Source: Taudactylus pleione (Eukaryota; Chordata; Amphibia; Anura; Myobatrachidae). Taken from it: a DNA stretch of 64,000 nt. Below the pieces are notes generated by a model, which was not told the DNA's origin, made no database searches, and saw nothing but the letters and a program-made list of their open reading frames with translations. The DNA is taken from assembly GCA_031769625.1 (NCBI GenBank), contig JAUIMM010000200.1:55760001-55824000 (forward strand). The letters run 5' to 3'. A program made the translations under genes and the position numbers. Positions within the stretch are counted from its first letter, which is position 1; every line of letters starts with the position of its first letter. Below are positions 23,458 through 35,489 of the stretch, in pieces.

Positions 23458-23775
23458 TAGTCAAAATTTAGACAATCAAAATGTTGACTGCAAAAAGGTC
23501 GACATAGATATATGGTCAAAATGTAGACAGTTAAAATGTAGACACAATGCTCAACCTTATGATTTGCCTATATTTTAAGTATAGACATTTTTACTGTGTC
23601 TATATTTTAACTGTTGAAATTTCAACCTGTCTATATATTAATTGTCTACATTATGTCCCTCTCGAAATGTTGACTGTCTACATGTTGATTGCAGAGGTAT
23701 AGTCCATGTGAAAATTTTGGCTGTCAAAATAATGTACCTGTCCACATTATGGTGTCTAAATTTGACGAAGTAATA
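23458..23775. repeat. AT-rich fold-back repeat with GTCAAAATGTAGAC words
   Basis: Many alternating copies of TCAAAATGTAGACAGT and its complement (CTGTCTACATTTTGA-like). The left end GTCAAAATTTAGACA is mirrored by TGTCTAAATTTGACG on the right. Probably a small MITE capable of forming a hairpin. Boundaries approximate. Confidence 0.5.
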
Positions 23776-24282
23776 TACCGCACCCCATTTTTACGCCTGT
23801 CATAGACCTAATGCAGAAATACTGTAGTGCTGTGCATGTGTGACTCAGCATATATACCTGTGTATACTTTTTTTATAAATTGCAACAGTAATTTATATAA
23901 CCTTTGCTGACAACTCTGCATTAGCCTTTTATCCTGTATTTGGCTGCGGGATATTACTTAGACGGTCAAAATTTAGTAGACATGCTGCTTGACTGTGTTA
24001 ATAGTAATACAAAGTGATTTGACTATTGTATGCAATTTAATGTAAAGAAGTGTTATATGCACAAGAGAAAATAGTGTCTCAGCAGAGTCACAAATAAATG
24101 TCAAAGCAACATTTTCCAAATAAAATATCAGGAAATGCAAACACTGTTACATCCCGTTTTTATGCCTCATCAATTCAATGGTAAATGTCTTTCCTGCAAT
24201 AGTCCAAATGGAAATTTCAAATAAGTAATCCAAAAAGATGGCCGCAACCAGTGGTGACTCCAGAGGTGGGGCTGCAGAGCTT
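23776..24282. other. spacer, nothing recognised
   Basis: No supported feature. One further GGTCAAAATTTAGTAGAC word near 23962. Confidence 0.4.
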
Positions 24283-24283
24283 T

Positions 24284-24384
24284 GTTCACATCAATCACCG
24301 TCCGTAATGACACAGTAAGGTGAGCACCCACGAGTTCCGACCCTCCCCAGACTGTGTCATTACGGACGGTGATTGATGTGTACA
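24284..24384. repeat. near-perfect inverted repeat (hairpin)
   Basis: Arms of about 30 bp (CATCAATCACCGTCCGTAAT and its complement ATTACGGACGGTGATTGATG) separated by about 36 bases. Too short to classify. It could be a fold-back element or structured transcript. Confidence 0.6.
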
Positions 24385-24385
24385 A

Positions 24386-27380
24386 AGACGAATTGTATAG
24401 AGGGTAATTGAAACCAGGAAAACCCGTTGCTGCAGCCGTGGATTTACTCTGGAGCTATACACGCTTGTAAGAACTGACCGTTACCAGTTCGCTCCTATAG
24501 ATGGTAATTGTTCAATATCTTTACCATTCATGGATACAGACTGAGAAGTGGATGTACACTATTTTATATTGTGACACTATTTTATTGTGATAGTAATTTA
24601 TTGTATGTATACTGTAATAAATGTGTATGTTATTATACAGCTTTACACTATGTATCGAATCTCTTTTTCACTTTTTGGTTCAATCAAATACCATTCAGAC
24701 ATTCTACATATCCTACTAGTTGAGGTGGAGAACACTAGAACCAAAGGAATTACAGTATCTTCTGTGATTCAACAAAAAGCGCTGGTGGAGTGGTACTCTA
24801 TATATTGTATGAACAGTCAGAAGCTATTTGGTTGCTTTGAGTAACTTTTCCACAAAATTTTTCTCCAAAGACTTGATACATCTCCCCCTAAGGGAGTGCA
24901 GCTATAAAGTCATAGAGCCTGAGCATGTTAAAGACCATGTACCTGAAACGTGTTATGCCCGATATCAAGTGAAGGGGATCTGAGTAAAGTGGAAACTGAT
25001 CTGAAACAGTGTATCAGTCTATGCAACTACCAAGTAGTATGTCAGCCTATGTATCGTTTGTGAAACAGTATAAATTATTTACGTGCAACTACAATGTATG
25101 TGCTGGTAGTGTTCAATAAAAAAGTGGACTTTACCAAGAGGTGGTTTCTTGATAAAGTACATTACCCATTACTTTAACATCTGTGATGGAAACTGTACAT
25201 TGTGCCTGTGTCATTAGCAAACAGATTAGTTTTCAAACTTGAGCATCTTCCTTTTCTTATCTAATCAACCCACTTGTGAGCATGTACCTTTATTTACCCA
25301 TCAGCGGGAAAGGATCTATAACATGGAGCCATCCACTTTGCAGGACTTCAAGTACCCCAAAACAGGGTAACAGAGTGTAAATACAGTGCAGTAAAAAAAG
25401 GACTGGTCATCCCATCCACAGAAAAGGTGTTAAAGGTTCATGATGCACCAACCATATGTTCCAGCTGTGACAATTGTATTACAGACAGTAGGTGCAAGGG
25501 TCAGAGGGAAAGCCTGTTGCCAGGGTACAGCCCTGTGTTTGATAAACTTTACAATAAATGTTGGTGAAAAGCATAATTATAGGGAAGAAAGTCTCTGCAT
25601 AATTACAATGATGAATAATAATGCAATGTCTATATATTATCTAATATGTTCTAATCCTGCTGATGGCATTTGATTTTGTACTATGTGCTGTTTCTTTTTC
25701 CACCCACAACCTGTCTGGATTCCTAGTAACATCTGTGGCTATGAAATCAAACCTTGGGGCACCAGAGTACCGGTCAGTTCTGCTCTGAGGGATTGTGCCA
25801 GATGTAAAACTAGCAATTCATTAAATTAACTTTATTTTTTTTAAATGCTCAAACAAGCTTTAATCCACTGAATTGCAAAATGTGCCATATACCTGCTTAA
25901 ATACAGTAAACAACATCAAAGTTATGAATGGTTTTGGTATTCGTTCGTAAAGCTCATTTATAGGGGCATCCCCACTTTCTGATTTTGGATGCACCCCTAG
26001 TTCAACCTACTGTACTACATCTTTAGACCACCTCTATCATAAATGTAAACATTTAAATCTTTTAAAATAATGCATGATTTTGCAATAAATGAATTGTGGC
26101 AACATTGGGACATTATTTTTGAAATGTATCACTTTGTGAGTTTTACTAGTATTATTACATTGGTCGAAGTGCATCTAGAACTGGAAGGTACAGAATACAT
26201 CTCACCAAATGTATAGAGTGAGTGACAATTCCAGAGAAGTTGAAAAAGTATGAAGTCTGTTTGAAAAGAGAAATGGTCTGACTGCCCTCCTGCAAAGCAG
26301 GGACTGCCAGTGTCACTCTGGCTCACCAGAGTATTGTTGGGATCCGCTGCCCATACTTGTATACTGGGATAATATTTAGAGGCACCTACAATCGGCATAG
26401 CTGATTGAAATATAGGAGGCTGAAACGAGGTGGAGTTGTCACGCGCCAAAACTGAGAGAATAAAAGATAGAACAGTGCGTTTGTGGTTGCTCATTTGTAG
26501 TGGAGACCAGGAGATGCTGAGGAGAGGAGTGCAGAGTGGGGTGAGCTGCTGCAGGTCTGCTGTGAGGGACAAGAGACTAGACAAAGCATTATCGATGAAC
26601 TGGTGAGGTGACAGAAGCCTCTGAATACCAGCTGATGCTGCCCTAAGTGACCGCTGCATAAACGCCAACTGAGACTTAGAGCCATAGACAATGTGTCAGC
26701 ACTGGGAGCCACATCTGAGATCCATGTAGACTGTGAAAGAGCTGTGAAAGGAAGACATTGCCATTGTATGAGAACTACTGAGAACTGTTACAGAGCTACT
26801 GCAAGAGTGTATGAGAGATTTCTGGTGAGAATTACCACCAGATAATGAGAATTGCTAAAACATACTGAGATCTGCTATATTTCAAGTACTATGTAAACCT
26901 AGCTTGTGCAATATACTGAATTTGAGTAACAGCATGATATTCATCTTGTTTGAGTTACTAGAGAAACAGTGCCTGAGTTTGTCAGAGTAAAGAGCGCCGG
27001 CTATTTAGTGTGAATACTGAGCTAAGTTAAAGAGAACTTTGGGACTGAGTTATTGCTACTGTACAGTGCTAAATACAATTGGGATATATTGCAAGTGGAA
27101 CTGTGTTTATTTTGACTTGTCATTGGAAAATAGAAGCTATTTATCTCTGGAATCAGGAAAGAACAGCATTAAATACTAAGCTTATTGGTATTACCAATTG
27201 TGGATTACAAATACATGCATGTTATAGGCCAGTGATCATCCAGCATCAGAGTACTCAAACGAGAGACCTTTGTGTGCACTTTAGAGTAAAATACTGAGTT
27301 TTGAGGTTTTTGCTAAATCTGCTGATTAATAATCTGTTTTTCTATTACTGTATATCCATGTTTTGCAAAGATTAATGTGT
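24386..27380. other. 3 kb intergenic, no supported gene
   Basis: The only notable object is a 179-codon minus-strand open frame at 26129-26668, beginning MAFMQRSLRAASAGIQRLL, with a second partly overlapping frame upstream. I recognise no domain, and it could be chance or an old retroelement fragment. The plus strand at 26700-27060 repeats GAGAACTACTGAGAACTG-like words. Confidence 0.4.
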
Positions 27381-27388
27381 GTTTAAAG

Positions 27389-27699
27389 TAGAGATGTGTG
27401 CGGACCCCTATGTTTTGGTTTTGGCAACACCATCCTCAAAAGTTATTGTTTTGGCAAAATCACCCCCTAGTGGTCCAGTTTTGGTTTCAGATTTCTTTAA
27501 AATTTGTAAAAACAGCTAAAATCATGTGATTTGGACCTGTTTGCATGCAATCCAAAACACGAGATCCAGGTTTTAGATCGGAAAACCAAACTTACTGGTA
27601 GGCCTGAGCCGAGACTTGGTTCTACTCGGAACCTCAAAAGTGATCCATGCCGGCACTCGGGTCTACTCAGAATGCCAAGTTCGGGTGTGTTGAGTTCTA
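27389..27699. mobile_element. hAT MITE (311 bp), ends like the 5.9 kb hAT
   Basis: Perfect 8-bp target duplication GTTTAAAG (27381-27388, 27700-27707). It starts TAGAGATGTGTGCGG and ends GTTGAGTTCTA. Internal words such as CCAAAACACGAGATCC resemble the subterminal region of the hAT at 14948-20867, so it could be mobilised by a related transposase. Confidence 0.85.
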
Positions 27700-27707
27700 G
27701 TTTAAAG

Positions 27708-28073
27708 TATTGTATATTGAGACAACTGAGATATTGCCCTTTTCATAATTAAAGCCAAAAAGTTGCTGCAGCAGCAATGTGAAAGAAGCCCGTTTGACTA
27801 TTGGAAAAAAGTTATTGCCTACAGCCTATTCACTACTGTATTTGTAACCACTGTGTTGAAATTGCCATATTCCATTTTGTGCTGCAATCTCTTGTTAGTA
27901 TGTATGGTGATCATTATTTTCATACAGTAACCTGCTCTAGATCTACCTGCTCCTACCATCCTTTAATAAATCTACCTAATTATTCTATTTACCAAGGCTG
28001 TCACATTATGTCATTTTACTTTGTGTAAGGGGCTAACCTCTGCTACAGCCTGAGGTGGATAAAGCTCATGCCA
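27708..28073. other. spacer, nothing recognised
   Basis: No supported feature. Confidence 0.4.
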
Positions 28074-28318
28074 TGATTCAATTCAAAGCGATGCTGAATA
28101 GCCCGGGGAGGGAGATCCCGGAGCTATTCAATTTAGTGTGTTGTTTGGTCCGAATAAAGGATTTCTTCTCGCACCCGCCTGAAGGTGCAAGGAGAAATCT
28201 GACAAAAGTGCTTAGCGCTGCGCTAGCAGCCTCACGAATGGCACTTTGGTTGGAGAATGCCGGTTCTTGTGACTAAACACCCTCCCGGGGCTATTCAGCA
28301 TCATTTTGAATTGATTCG
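28074..28318. mobile_element. short MITE with ~38-bp inverted termini
   Basis: The left arm GATTCAATTCAAAGCGATGC, running on to CTGAATAGCCCGGGGAGG, is mirrored on the right by CCTCCCGGGGCTATTCAGCA through TTGAATTGATT. The interior repeats the theme (CCCGGAGCTATTCAATT). Target duplication not resolved. Confidence 0.65.
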
Positions 28319-28589
28319 CGGTGAAAGACTCATTGCCAAAGGAGAAGGAAGATCCGCTAGAGCTGCCATCTCAGCTGTAAGGTACCATCTACATCTTACT
28401 TATTTGTACCCACACTACAACAACCAGGGTACCACACATATACAGTAGATTACACTTTTTTTTTTTAACTATTTCACTATTCTGCAAAGGTGGTGCTGAA
28501 AGCTCATGTCCGGGCTTAAAATCCACTGCACGTGTGAACCGGCAAAGCCAGGTCATGTAAGTGCATATGTATTTTTTGTTGTTAATAAA

Positions 28590-29316
28590 TCTTATATATA
28601 AAATTCAATGGTCTGTTTGTTTGTTTGTTTGTTCGGTTATGCATTCGGACACCCCTGCACCTATTGCAATTAAACCAATGCGAGGTGGTCCAGTTTGATC
28701 CTGGCCAGGTTTTTTTTGAGAGGGGGGGTTAGGGTCCCCGTCGGACCTACGGTTGTTGTACACTGGGCAGAACTTTGACCTGGGGAGCCTGTTCTGAGCC
28801 TTCCACTGGATGGATTTGGATGAAATTCACAGAGGGGTGATAGTTAGGATGCCTAATGAAGTGGTTGGGGTCACGGTAGGACCTCACTGTGGAATGCGAT
28901 GGAAGAACTTTGACCCAGGGAGTCTGTTTTGGGCCTTTCACTTGTTGATTTGGATGACATCACATATTTGGTTGAAAACTTCACAGAGTGGTAAGATTGG
29001 ATCCCAAAAGATGTACAAGGGTGTTGAGGTCCTGGTTGGACCTCCTGTTGGTGCATGCCTGGCAGAACTTTGACCAGGGAAGCCTGTTCTGAGCCTTCCA
29101 CTGAATGGATTTGGACAAAAACTTCACAGAGTGGTAACATTGGATCCCAGAAGATGTATTAGGGGTTTGAGGCCAATGGGCAGAACTTTGACACTGGACG
29201 CTGTGCAGAACTTTGACCCGAGGAGCTTGTTCTGGATCTTCCATGGATGGATTTGGACAAAATCACATAATAAAACTTAATAACTTAAAGATATAAACCT
29301 GGGTACATCAGCTAGT
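28590..29316 (+). mobile_element. non-autonomous Helitron
   Basis: Starts TCTTATATATAAAATTCAAT after an A and ends GGGTACATCAGCTAGT before a T. This matches Helitron hallmarks: 5' TC, 3' CTRRT, insertion between A and T, no inverted repeats and no duplication. The interior (about 28740-29250) is made of diverged tandem segments each carrying CAGAACTTTGACC, GCCTGTTCTGAGCCTTCCA and GGATTTGGA. No Rep/helicase is encoded. Confidence 0.75.
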
Positions 29317-31189
29317 TTTATAATGTTTAGAAAGTAACGTGGAATAGGGCATTGGGAAGGAAATGGCGGTAGGGTGAAGTTTTGCCTAGGGGCACCTAGA
29401 AATATTGCACTGGCCCTGGGGACTGCCCTACTAAATGTTTCTACTTATCCACTTTCTCTAATTTAAATAATCTTGTCCTGCAAAATGGAATCTAATTTTT
29501 ACATGTGAGCAGGTGAATTATATTGCAAAAACCAGGAGTCATCTACTATAGTAATTATTTCAGTGAATCAACATGAAACTTTTTATTAAAAGGCAATTTT
29601 CCATCTCTATAGGTGGAATGCTATTTAGAGATGATGAAATTATTCAAGCTGGTTCAAAAATGAATTGAATTTGGCCTGTCAGAGGACCACAAGCTTATTT
29701 GCTGTACAAACTTGATTTTTTTTTGGACTGATCAATTTCAGCTTATCGTCCAGTTTGATGTTCACAATTTGCAGATAAAGCCAATTATGTTAACATAAGC
29801 TGTAATATGCTGCCTGATTGAGATTAATGGATAAGATTATTATTGTTTTAGTTAAAACACTGTAATAGAGTGCACAGTTCAAGTTTAACGTTTACATGTA
29901 AATCTGTTGTAAATGCTATAATGCAGCTATTTAAGCATGAAGTTTGAGCATGTTTGAACTGTCTTGAGCACCGTTTAACCTTTTCTCAAATTTTGCCCTT
30001 TTTTCTTTTTTTGTCTAACTAAACATCAGAGTGGAGTCATAATTTTTTGAAAAGTATTAATTTCTAATTGCAGCTAATAGTGTAATTACAGAGAGAGCTG
30101 AAAGTCAAGTTTTAAATTATATATATAGATATCTCTTACCATTACATACGTACACAATGAGTTTTCCTTTTGTTTGATGATCAATGATAATAATTTATCT
30201 CCCATGTGAAGCTGAATGTTGAGGGTCACAAGTTTTATCTGGCCTATATTCCCATTTCTAACCTTAGCTTTGATTAAAATAAGTGTTACAGATATAATAC
30301 TACAGATATACAGTATATGCAAAATATGACTTTGTTAATACACTTTAAGTGGTACGAGAGCAGCAAAAACATTACTTGCAAACCACACTGGGAACAAAAA
30401 GTATTATTTTGTAACACAAATAAAATTGAAAAGATAATTACAACAATAAAAGTATAGTAGAAGTCTCTGCTATTCAGTGAGCAAGAGAAAACAGCCTGTT
30501 CATAAAGCAATCGCTAAGGAATGAAATGTAATTTTACAAAGTATTCAGTGATTATCTTACGTATTATGGTTTTTGAGAAAATAGTTTTTTAAGGCACAGA
30601 CATCAAAGAAATATCAGTTTCTCGGCTTATTTTATTTTTATGTTGTGATTTACAGTCTAATAAAGAAGCAAATAATGCTGGCAGGAAATTTACATAATTG
30701 CATTTTTCAGCAAAGTTGCCGTTGGTTTTATATAACTGTCTTTTTCCAAGAATCAACTCATTAACCACTCCAGGGTTTTATTTTAATTGGCCATGACACT
30801 GTACAACTGTGGGAAAATGAACACAGTAAAAGAGGAGCAGTAGTCTGAGTGGTATGCTAATTGAAATGCTGTAAAGTAATACCTATGTTAGAGAACGTAT
30901 ATAAATCAAATAAGACAATACCTGGTAAACTAGCTACTGAATTAGTTTCAAGGCTGGTTTTATACCAAGGAGAGAGCAGGGTAAAAAGTCCCTTTGACAT
31001 GTCCAGTAAAAAAATACTGTTTTTTGTGTGTAATAAATAAAAATACACCTTACCTATATGGTGGTTTATCTGCAATAGGGAACCTCTATTCACTATTCAT
31101 GTTGGAAATCACATGGTCCGAAAGATGCCTACAGTATAACCAACAGAGGTTAAAGCAGAATCATGCCCCCTGTGCCCTCTCCAGCTTCC
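29317..31189. other. 1.9 kb AT-rich, no gene seen
   Basis: Minus-strand short frames near 30086-31093 lack coding support. No repeat termini recognised. Confidence 0.45.
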
Positions 31190-31392
31190 TGTCTCTCTAG
31201 TCCCCTGCCCCATCACTCCAGCCTTCTACCCTCTCTCTTCTACTCCATCACTCCAGCCTCCTTCCCCCTGTCACTTTAGCCTCCTGCCCCCTGTCACTCC
31301 AGCCTCCTATCTTCCCTGCCCCCAGTCACTCCAGCCTCTTGCCCCCAGTCACCTCAGCATCCTGCTCCCCGTCACTACAGCATCCTGCCCTC
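31190..31392. repeat. ~23-bp minisatellite (CTCCAGCCTCCTGCCCC)
   Basis: About eight to nine imperfect units of TCACTCCAGCCTCCTGCCCC with interruptions. Strongly pyrimidine-biased on plus. Confidence 0.75.
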
Positions 31393-31711
31393 ATCTGGGG
31401 GTTGTGATAATAGGATTGTCTCAGCCGGCAAGCCGGGGGCAGATTTATTTTATACACAGCGATATACGCTAAACAGAGAATCTGTGAGTATTACACATAC
31501 ACTCTTGGATGCAGATATCTGGAGCAGTCCAACTGAAACCCTCAGAGCAGATGTATTAACTGGTATTTATAACCTTATTTAAATAGCACTGTTACCTATA
31601 ACAGTATTTTGATACACAGTATACAATTATTATGTGGCATAATACCTGTGCAGAAATATAGATTTATTTATTGTGATGAATTGAATACATGTGTTTAATT
31701 CTGGATACTAA

Positions 31712-31903
31712 GGGGTAAATTTACTAAAGTGAGAGTTTTTAGAAGTGAGTTTTAAAAGTGATGTTGCCCATAGCAACCAATCAGATTCTATCTATTATCT
31801 TCTAGGAGGTGCTAGTTAAATGTTAAGTAGAATCTGATTGGTTGCTATGGGCAACACTTCTAAAACTCACTTCTAAAAACTATCACTTTAGTAAATTAAC
31901 CCC
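31712..31903. mobile_element. palindromic MITE, GGGGTAAATTTACTAAAG family (copy a)
   Basis: Almost a complete palindrome: GGGGTAAATTTACTAAAGTG, GTTGCCCATAGCAACCAATC, then the complements in reverse order to CCCC. About 192 bp. A second copy is at 37419-37610 and a third, split by Harbinger copy 3, lies at 53480-53559 plus 61349-61444. Confidence 0.85.
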
Positions 31904-32085
31904 TAAGTATCATCTTTGAGCCCACGCCACAATATTGTACTTTGGTTGCACATCATTTGAGAATTATTAGCAACTGATTATATATCAACTATACATTCTT
32001 CAAGAAAATTATTTATGAGTGGAGTGCTTTAATTTTGTTGCAAATACATTGGTATATAGAATTGTAAATTGTATAATCACTCTCT

Positions 32086-33343
32086 CTTCTCACTTCATTC
32101 TAAAGAATCATATGATTGTCTCTCCCCTTTTTTTGCACAATTGTAATATGACTAATTTGAGGACAATTCCAGAGAAGTTCATTTAGGGCTCTATTTACTA
32201 CAATCCGCATTTAGAATGCAGATTGTAGTGTGATATTACAGCCAATATCACAGGGATTTACTAAAAATCCCTTGCAGGGACAGAGCTTGCAATAAAGCTC
32301 TGTCCCTGCGAATCCCCTCCGCACACTTATCACGGTATTTTTTCCATAAAATACCATGACAAGTGCCTGCGCATGCACCGACTGGCTGCCTCTAAGCCCC
32401 GCCCCCCCTAAGCAGCGGCCTCCGCACGTTAATTACGCTTACCTCTGGTGATCGGGCTCCGGTCAGAGCCGGATTTAGGCCCCAAAGGGCCCTAGGCACA
32501 GTGCTAGTTTGCCCCCCCCCTCTCCCACCGCACCCACTCCACCTTAGGGGTACATCTACTGTTTGGGACAGTATTAAATATTTTCTGCCAATGCTTTTTG
32601 CAGAAATAGAAAATCTTCTATCAACTCAATGTAACATATAAACATATAAACATATAAACAAAGCCAGTACAGCTGAGTGACGCTTAGCTCCCTGGCGCTA
32701 CACTTCTTCTCACTTCATTCTAAAGAATCATATGATTGTCTCTCCCCTTTTATTGCACAATTGTAATATGACTGATTTGAGGACAATTCCAGAGAAGTTC
32801 ATTTAGGGCTCTATTTACTACAATCCGCATTTAGAATGCAGATTGTAGTGTGATATTACCGACTGAATTCACATTGTGAATTCAGCCAATATCACAGGGA
32901 TTTACTAAAAATCCCTTGCAGGGACAGAGCTTGCAATAAAACTCAGTCCCTGCGAATCCCCTCCGCACACTTATCACGGTATTTTTTCCATAAAATACTA
33001 TGACAAGTGCCCGCGCATGCACCGACTGGCTGCCTCTAAGCCCCGCCCCCCCTAAGCAGCGGCCTCCGCCCGTTAATTACGCTTACCTCTGGTGATCGGG
33101 CTCCGGTCAGAGCCGGATTTAGGCCCCAAAGGGCCCTAGGCACAGTGCTAGTTTGCCCCCCCCCCTCTCCCACCGCACCCACTCCACCTTAGGGGTACAT
33201 CTACTGTTTGGGACAGTATTAAATATTTTCTGCCAATGCTTTTTGCAGAAATAGAAAATCTTCTATCAACTCAATGTAACATATAAACATATAAACAAAG
33301 CCAGTACAGCTGAGTGACGCTTAGCTCCCTGGCGCTACAGGCT
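32086..33343. repeat. tandem duplication, two ~620-640-bp units
   Basis: 32086-32703 is repeated at 32706-33343 with high identity. Both units contain the same host flank (CTTCTCACTTCATTCTAAAG), the left end of the GGGCTCTATTTACTA element, the 8-bp duplication GCTCCGGT and the left end of the nested hAT. Unit 2 keeps 24 bases (including GACTGAATTCACATTGTG) that unit 1 lacks. Unit 1 has three AACATAT units where unit 2 has two. Confidence 0.9.
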
Positions 33344-33988
33344 GGCAGCAGTAAAAAGCCACCTACACTATAGCCTTGGCTGCCAGGTATAGTACCTTCT
33401 GCACATGCGAAGCCCGGCTCTAATGATCACACTTGCTGAATGCACTGGAAGCCTTGACTATAGCTTCCAGCGGGTTCTACAAAAAAACAATGAAATGAAA
33501 AGTTGAATTGTTAAAAATAAAAAAATAAAAAATTATAACATAATTAGCAAATAAAAATTATATACAGATATAAAAAGACACACATATATATATATATATA
33601 CACTGTATCTGCAATGAGCTGGCACTCATTTGCTTGTGAATATTAATTGTAACCTGGTGCCCTCCACTTTAACCCTCCGAGGTAAAATATAACATATCAT
33701 CCACGGGTGGCATCCTGACGATAGAACCAAATAAACTAGTTCCGAAATGTTGATATTAACAAGATGGTCCTGAGAATAATTTTGGAAGTCGACCAGAGTG
33801 CCGTCCGTGGATGATATAGATATATATATATATATATATATATATACTGACACCTGTTGGTCAGTATCTTAACCCTAACCCTCCCTTCCTGGTGCCTAAA
33901 CCAGACCTCCCCCCTAGTGCCTAATATTAATAAAAACACATATGCACACGTACACATTTATATATATTTACACAGAGACACACACAGT

Positions 33989-34064
<76 letters not shown>

Positions 34065-34758
34065 GTCCTAGAACACACACATTAACCTCCCAGGATACAA
34101 TTACAAGAGGGAGGAGTGGTAACAAGGACAGATGGGGAAATAGAGGGGCATTTTAGGGCACTGCACAGGAAGTCAGGAACACCAACAGAGATACAGATAC
34201 CTATGAACACAGGGGTGGACAGAGACAGGGGGTGATAAGATCATACACACTAGGAGAGGGGGTATACAAACACTTACAATGTATACTGTAACAGCACGGG
34301 GAGGAGGTGGAGCAGAAGTGTCCAGGAAGTGCTCTGACTGCAATCAGTGCATAACAAGGCAGCAGCCACGATCCTCACAGCATTTCACAGGAATCCCAGG
34401 GGCGTGATCAGCAGACAGCTTATGCCTGGGAGGCACTTTCATTGCTACTGTACCTTTATCCTCTAGTCCAGGAAGCGAGCAGTGCACCCGACCAGCAGGA
34501 GAGGTCAGAGGGCAGCCGTTCCACTTCCCCCTGGCACAAACAGTGCGGTGGCCACATATTGCCTTCCTTCTATGGCAATAACTTGTATGTCCTTCCCCAC
34601 CCCGCCTTACCCTTCCCCTGCTCAGTCAGTGCAGTTCCAAATTAGGATAGTTTTTTTTTTTTCATTTGCACTTGCCGGCTGTGTTTGACAGGCGGGCCCC
34701 CTGGGACCACCGGGCCCTAGGCAGCCGCCTGTACTGCCTTGTGGGAAATCCGGGCCTG
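33108..34758. mobile_element. non-autonomous hAT (1.65 kb), nested
   Basis: Ends CAGAGCCGGATTTAGGCC and, complemented, CAGGCCCGGATTTCCCAC. The 8-bp target duplication GCTCCGGT lies at 33100-33107 and 34759-34766, and its left copy recurs at 32456-32463 in the duplicated unit. It contains a (TA)n stretch, a GATA microsatellite and no transposase. Confidence 0.88.
33989..34063. repeat. (GATA)n microsatellite
   Basis: About 18 uninterrupted AGAT/GATA units inside the nested hAT. Likely length-polymorphic. A (TA)n run lies just upstream at about 33820-33846. Confidence 0.95.
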
Positions 34759-35489
34759 GCTCCGGTGATGTACTCCCTGGCTCCGGTCAGCTGATCTCCC
34801 ATCCTGCACTGGGACCCGGTCAGCTGATGACACGGGCCCAGTGCAGGATGGGAGATCAGCCGACCGGAGGCAGGACATCACCGGAGCCCCAATTTCCAGT
34901 CCCTGGACTCAGGTAAGTTATATTTTTTTTACTATATATCTATTATTTTGTTTTAGCAGTGATCAGTGTGTGGTCTGTTTAGCCCACACATCTGATCACT
35001 GGGGCCGGCTCCGGGCTCTGCTCTGCCTGTTAGAGCAGAGCAGGAGTCCGGTAACCGGGTGAGACCCTGGATAACGCCACCTATCCCCCGGTATTTTTTC
35101 ACAATTTATTTTTAGTAACTACCAGACAGATCGCATTTCCCATTACAATTATGGGAAATACAGTCTGCTTACTAAAAATATGTGATAAATAGTGCTTGGA
35201 GTAGAATTTTACTAATTCTACTAAAATTGCCCTTTAGTGACTTTAGGTGATACTAAAATAATGTAATACTTAAAGTAATGTGAAAAAGGTGTGAAAACAC
35301 CCTTTTTCACTTTATTTTAGTAAAAATTATGATAATAAATAGAGCCCTTAATGTGGAGAATTATACACCTGTGAGAATTTAAATACTGAGCATCTAATTG
35401 TGAGCTTCAATTGCAACATCATATTATTACTATGTATCTTCAGAAGTAACAAGGAACTGATCCATTTTCAAACAGCTTATTCTTTAGCT

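Larger units (their letters stand above)
32186..35347. mobile_element. GGGCTCTATTTACTA element, interrupted and partly duplicated
   Basis: Starts GGGCTCTATTTACTACAATC (again at 32817 in the duplicate) and ends AATAAATAGAGCCC, with TTA outside both ends (32183-32185, 35348-35350). Same family as 10495-11429, including the long palindrome near 34790-34890. The hAT at 33108-34758 sits inside it. Confidence 0.8.
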
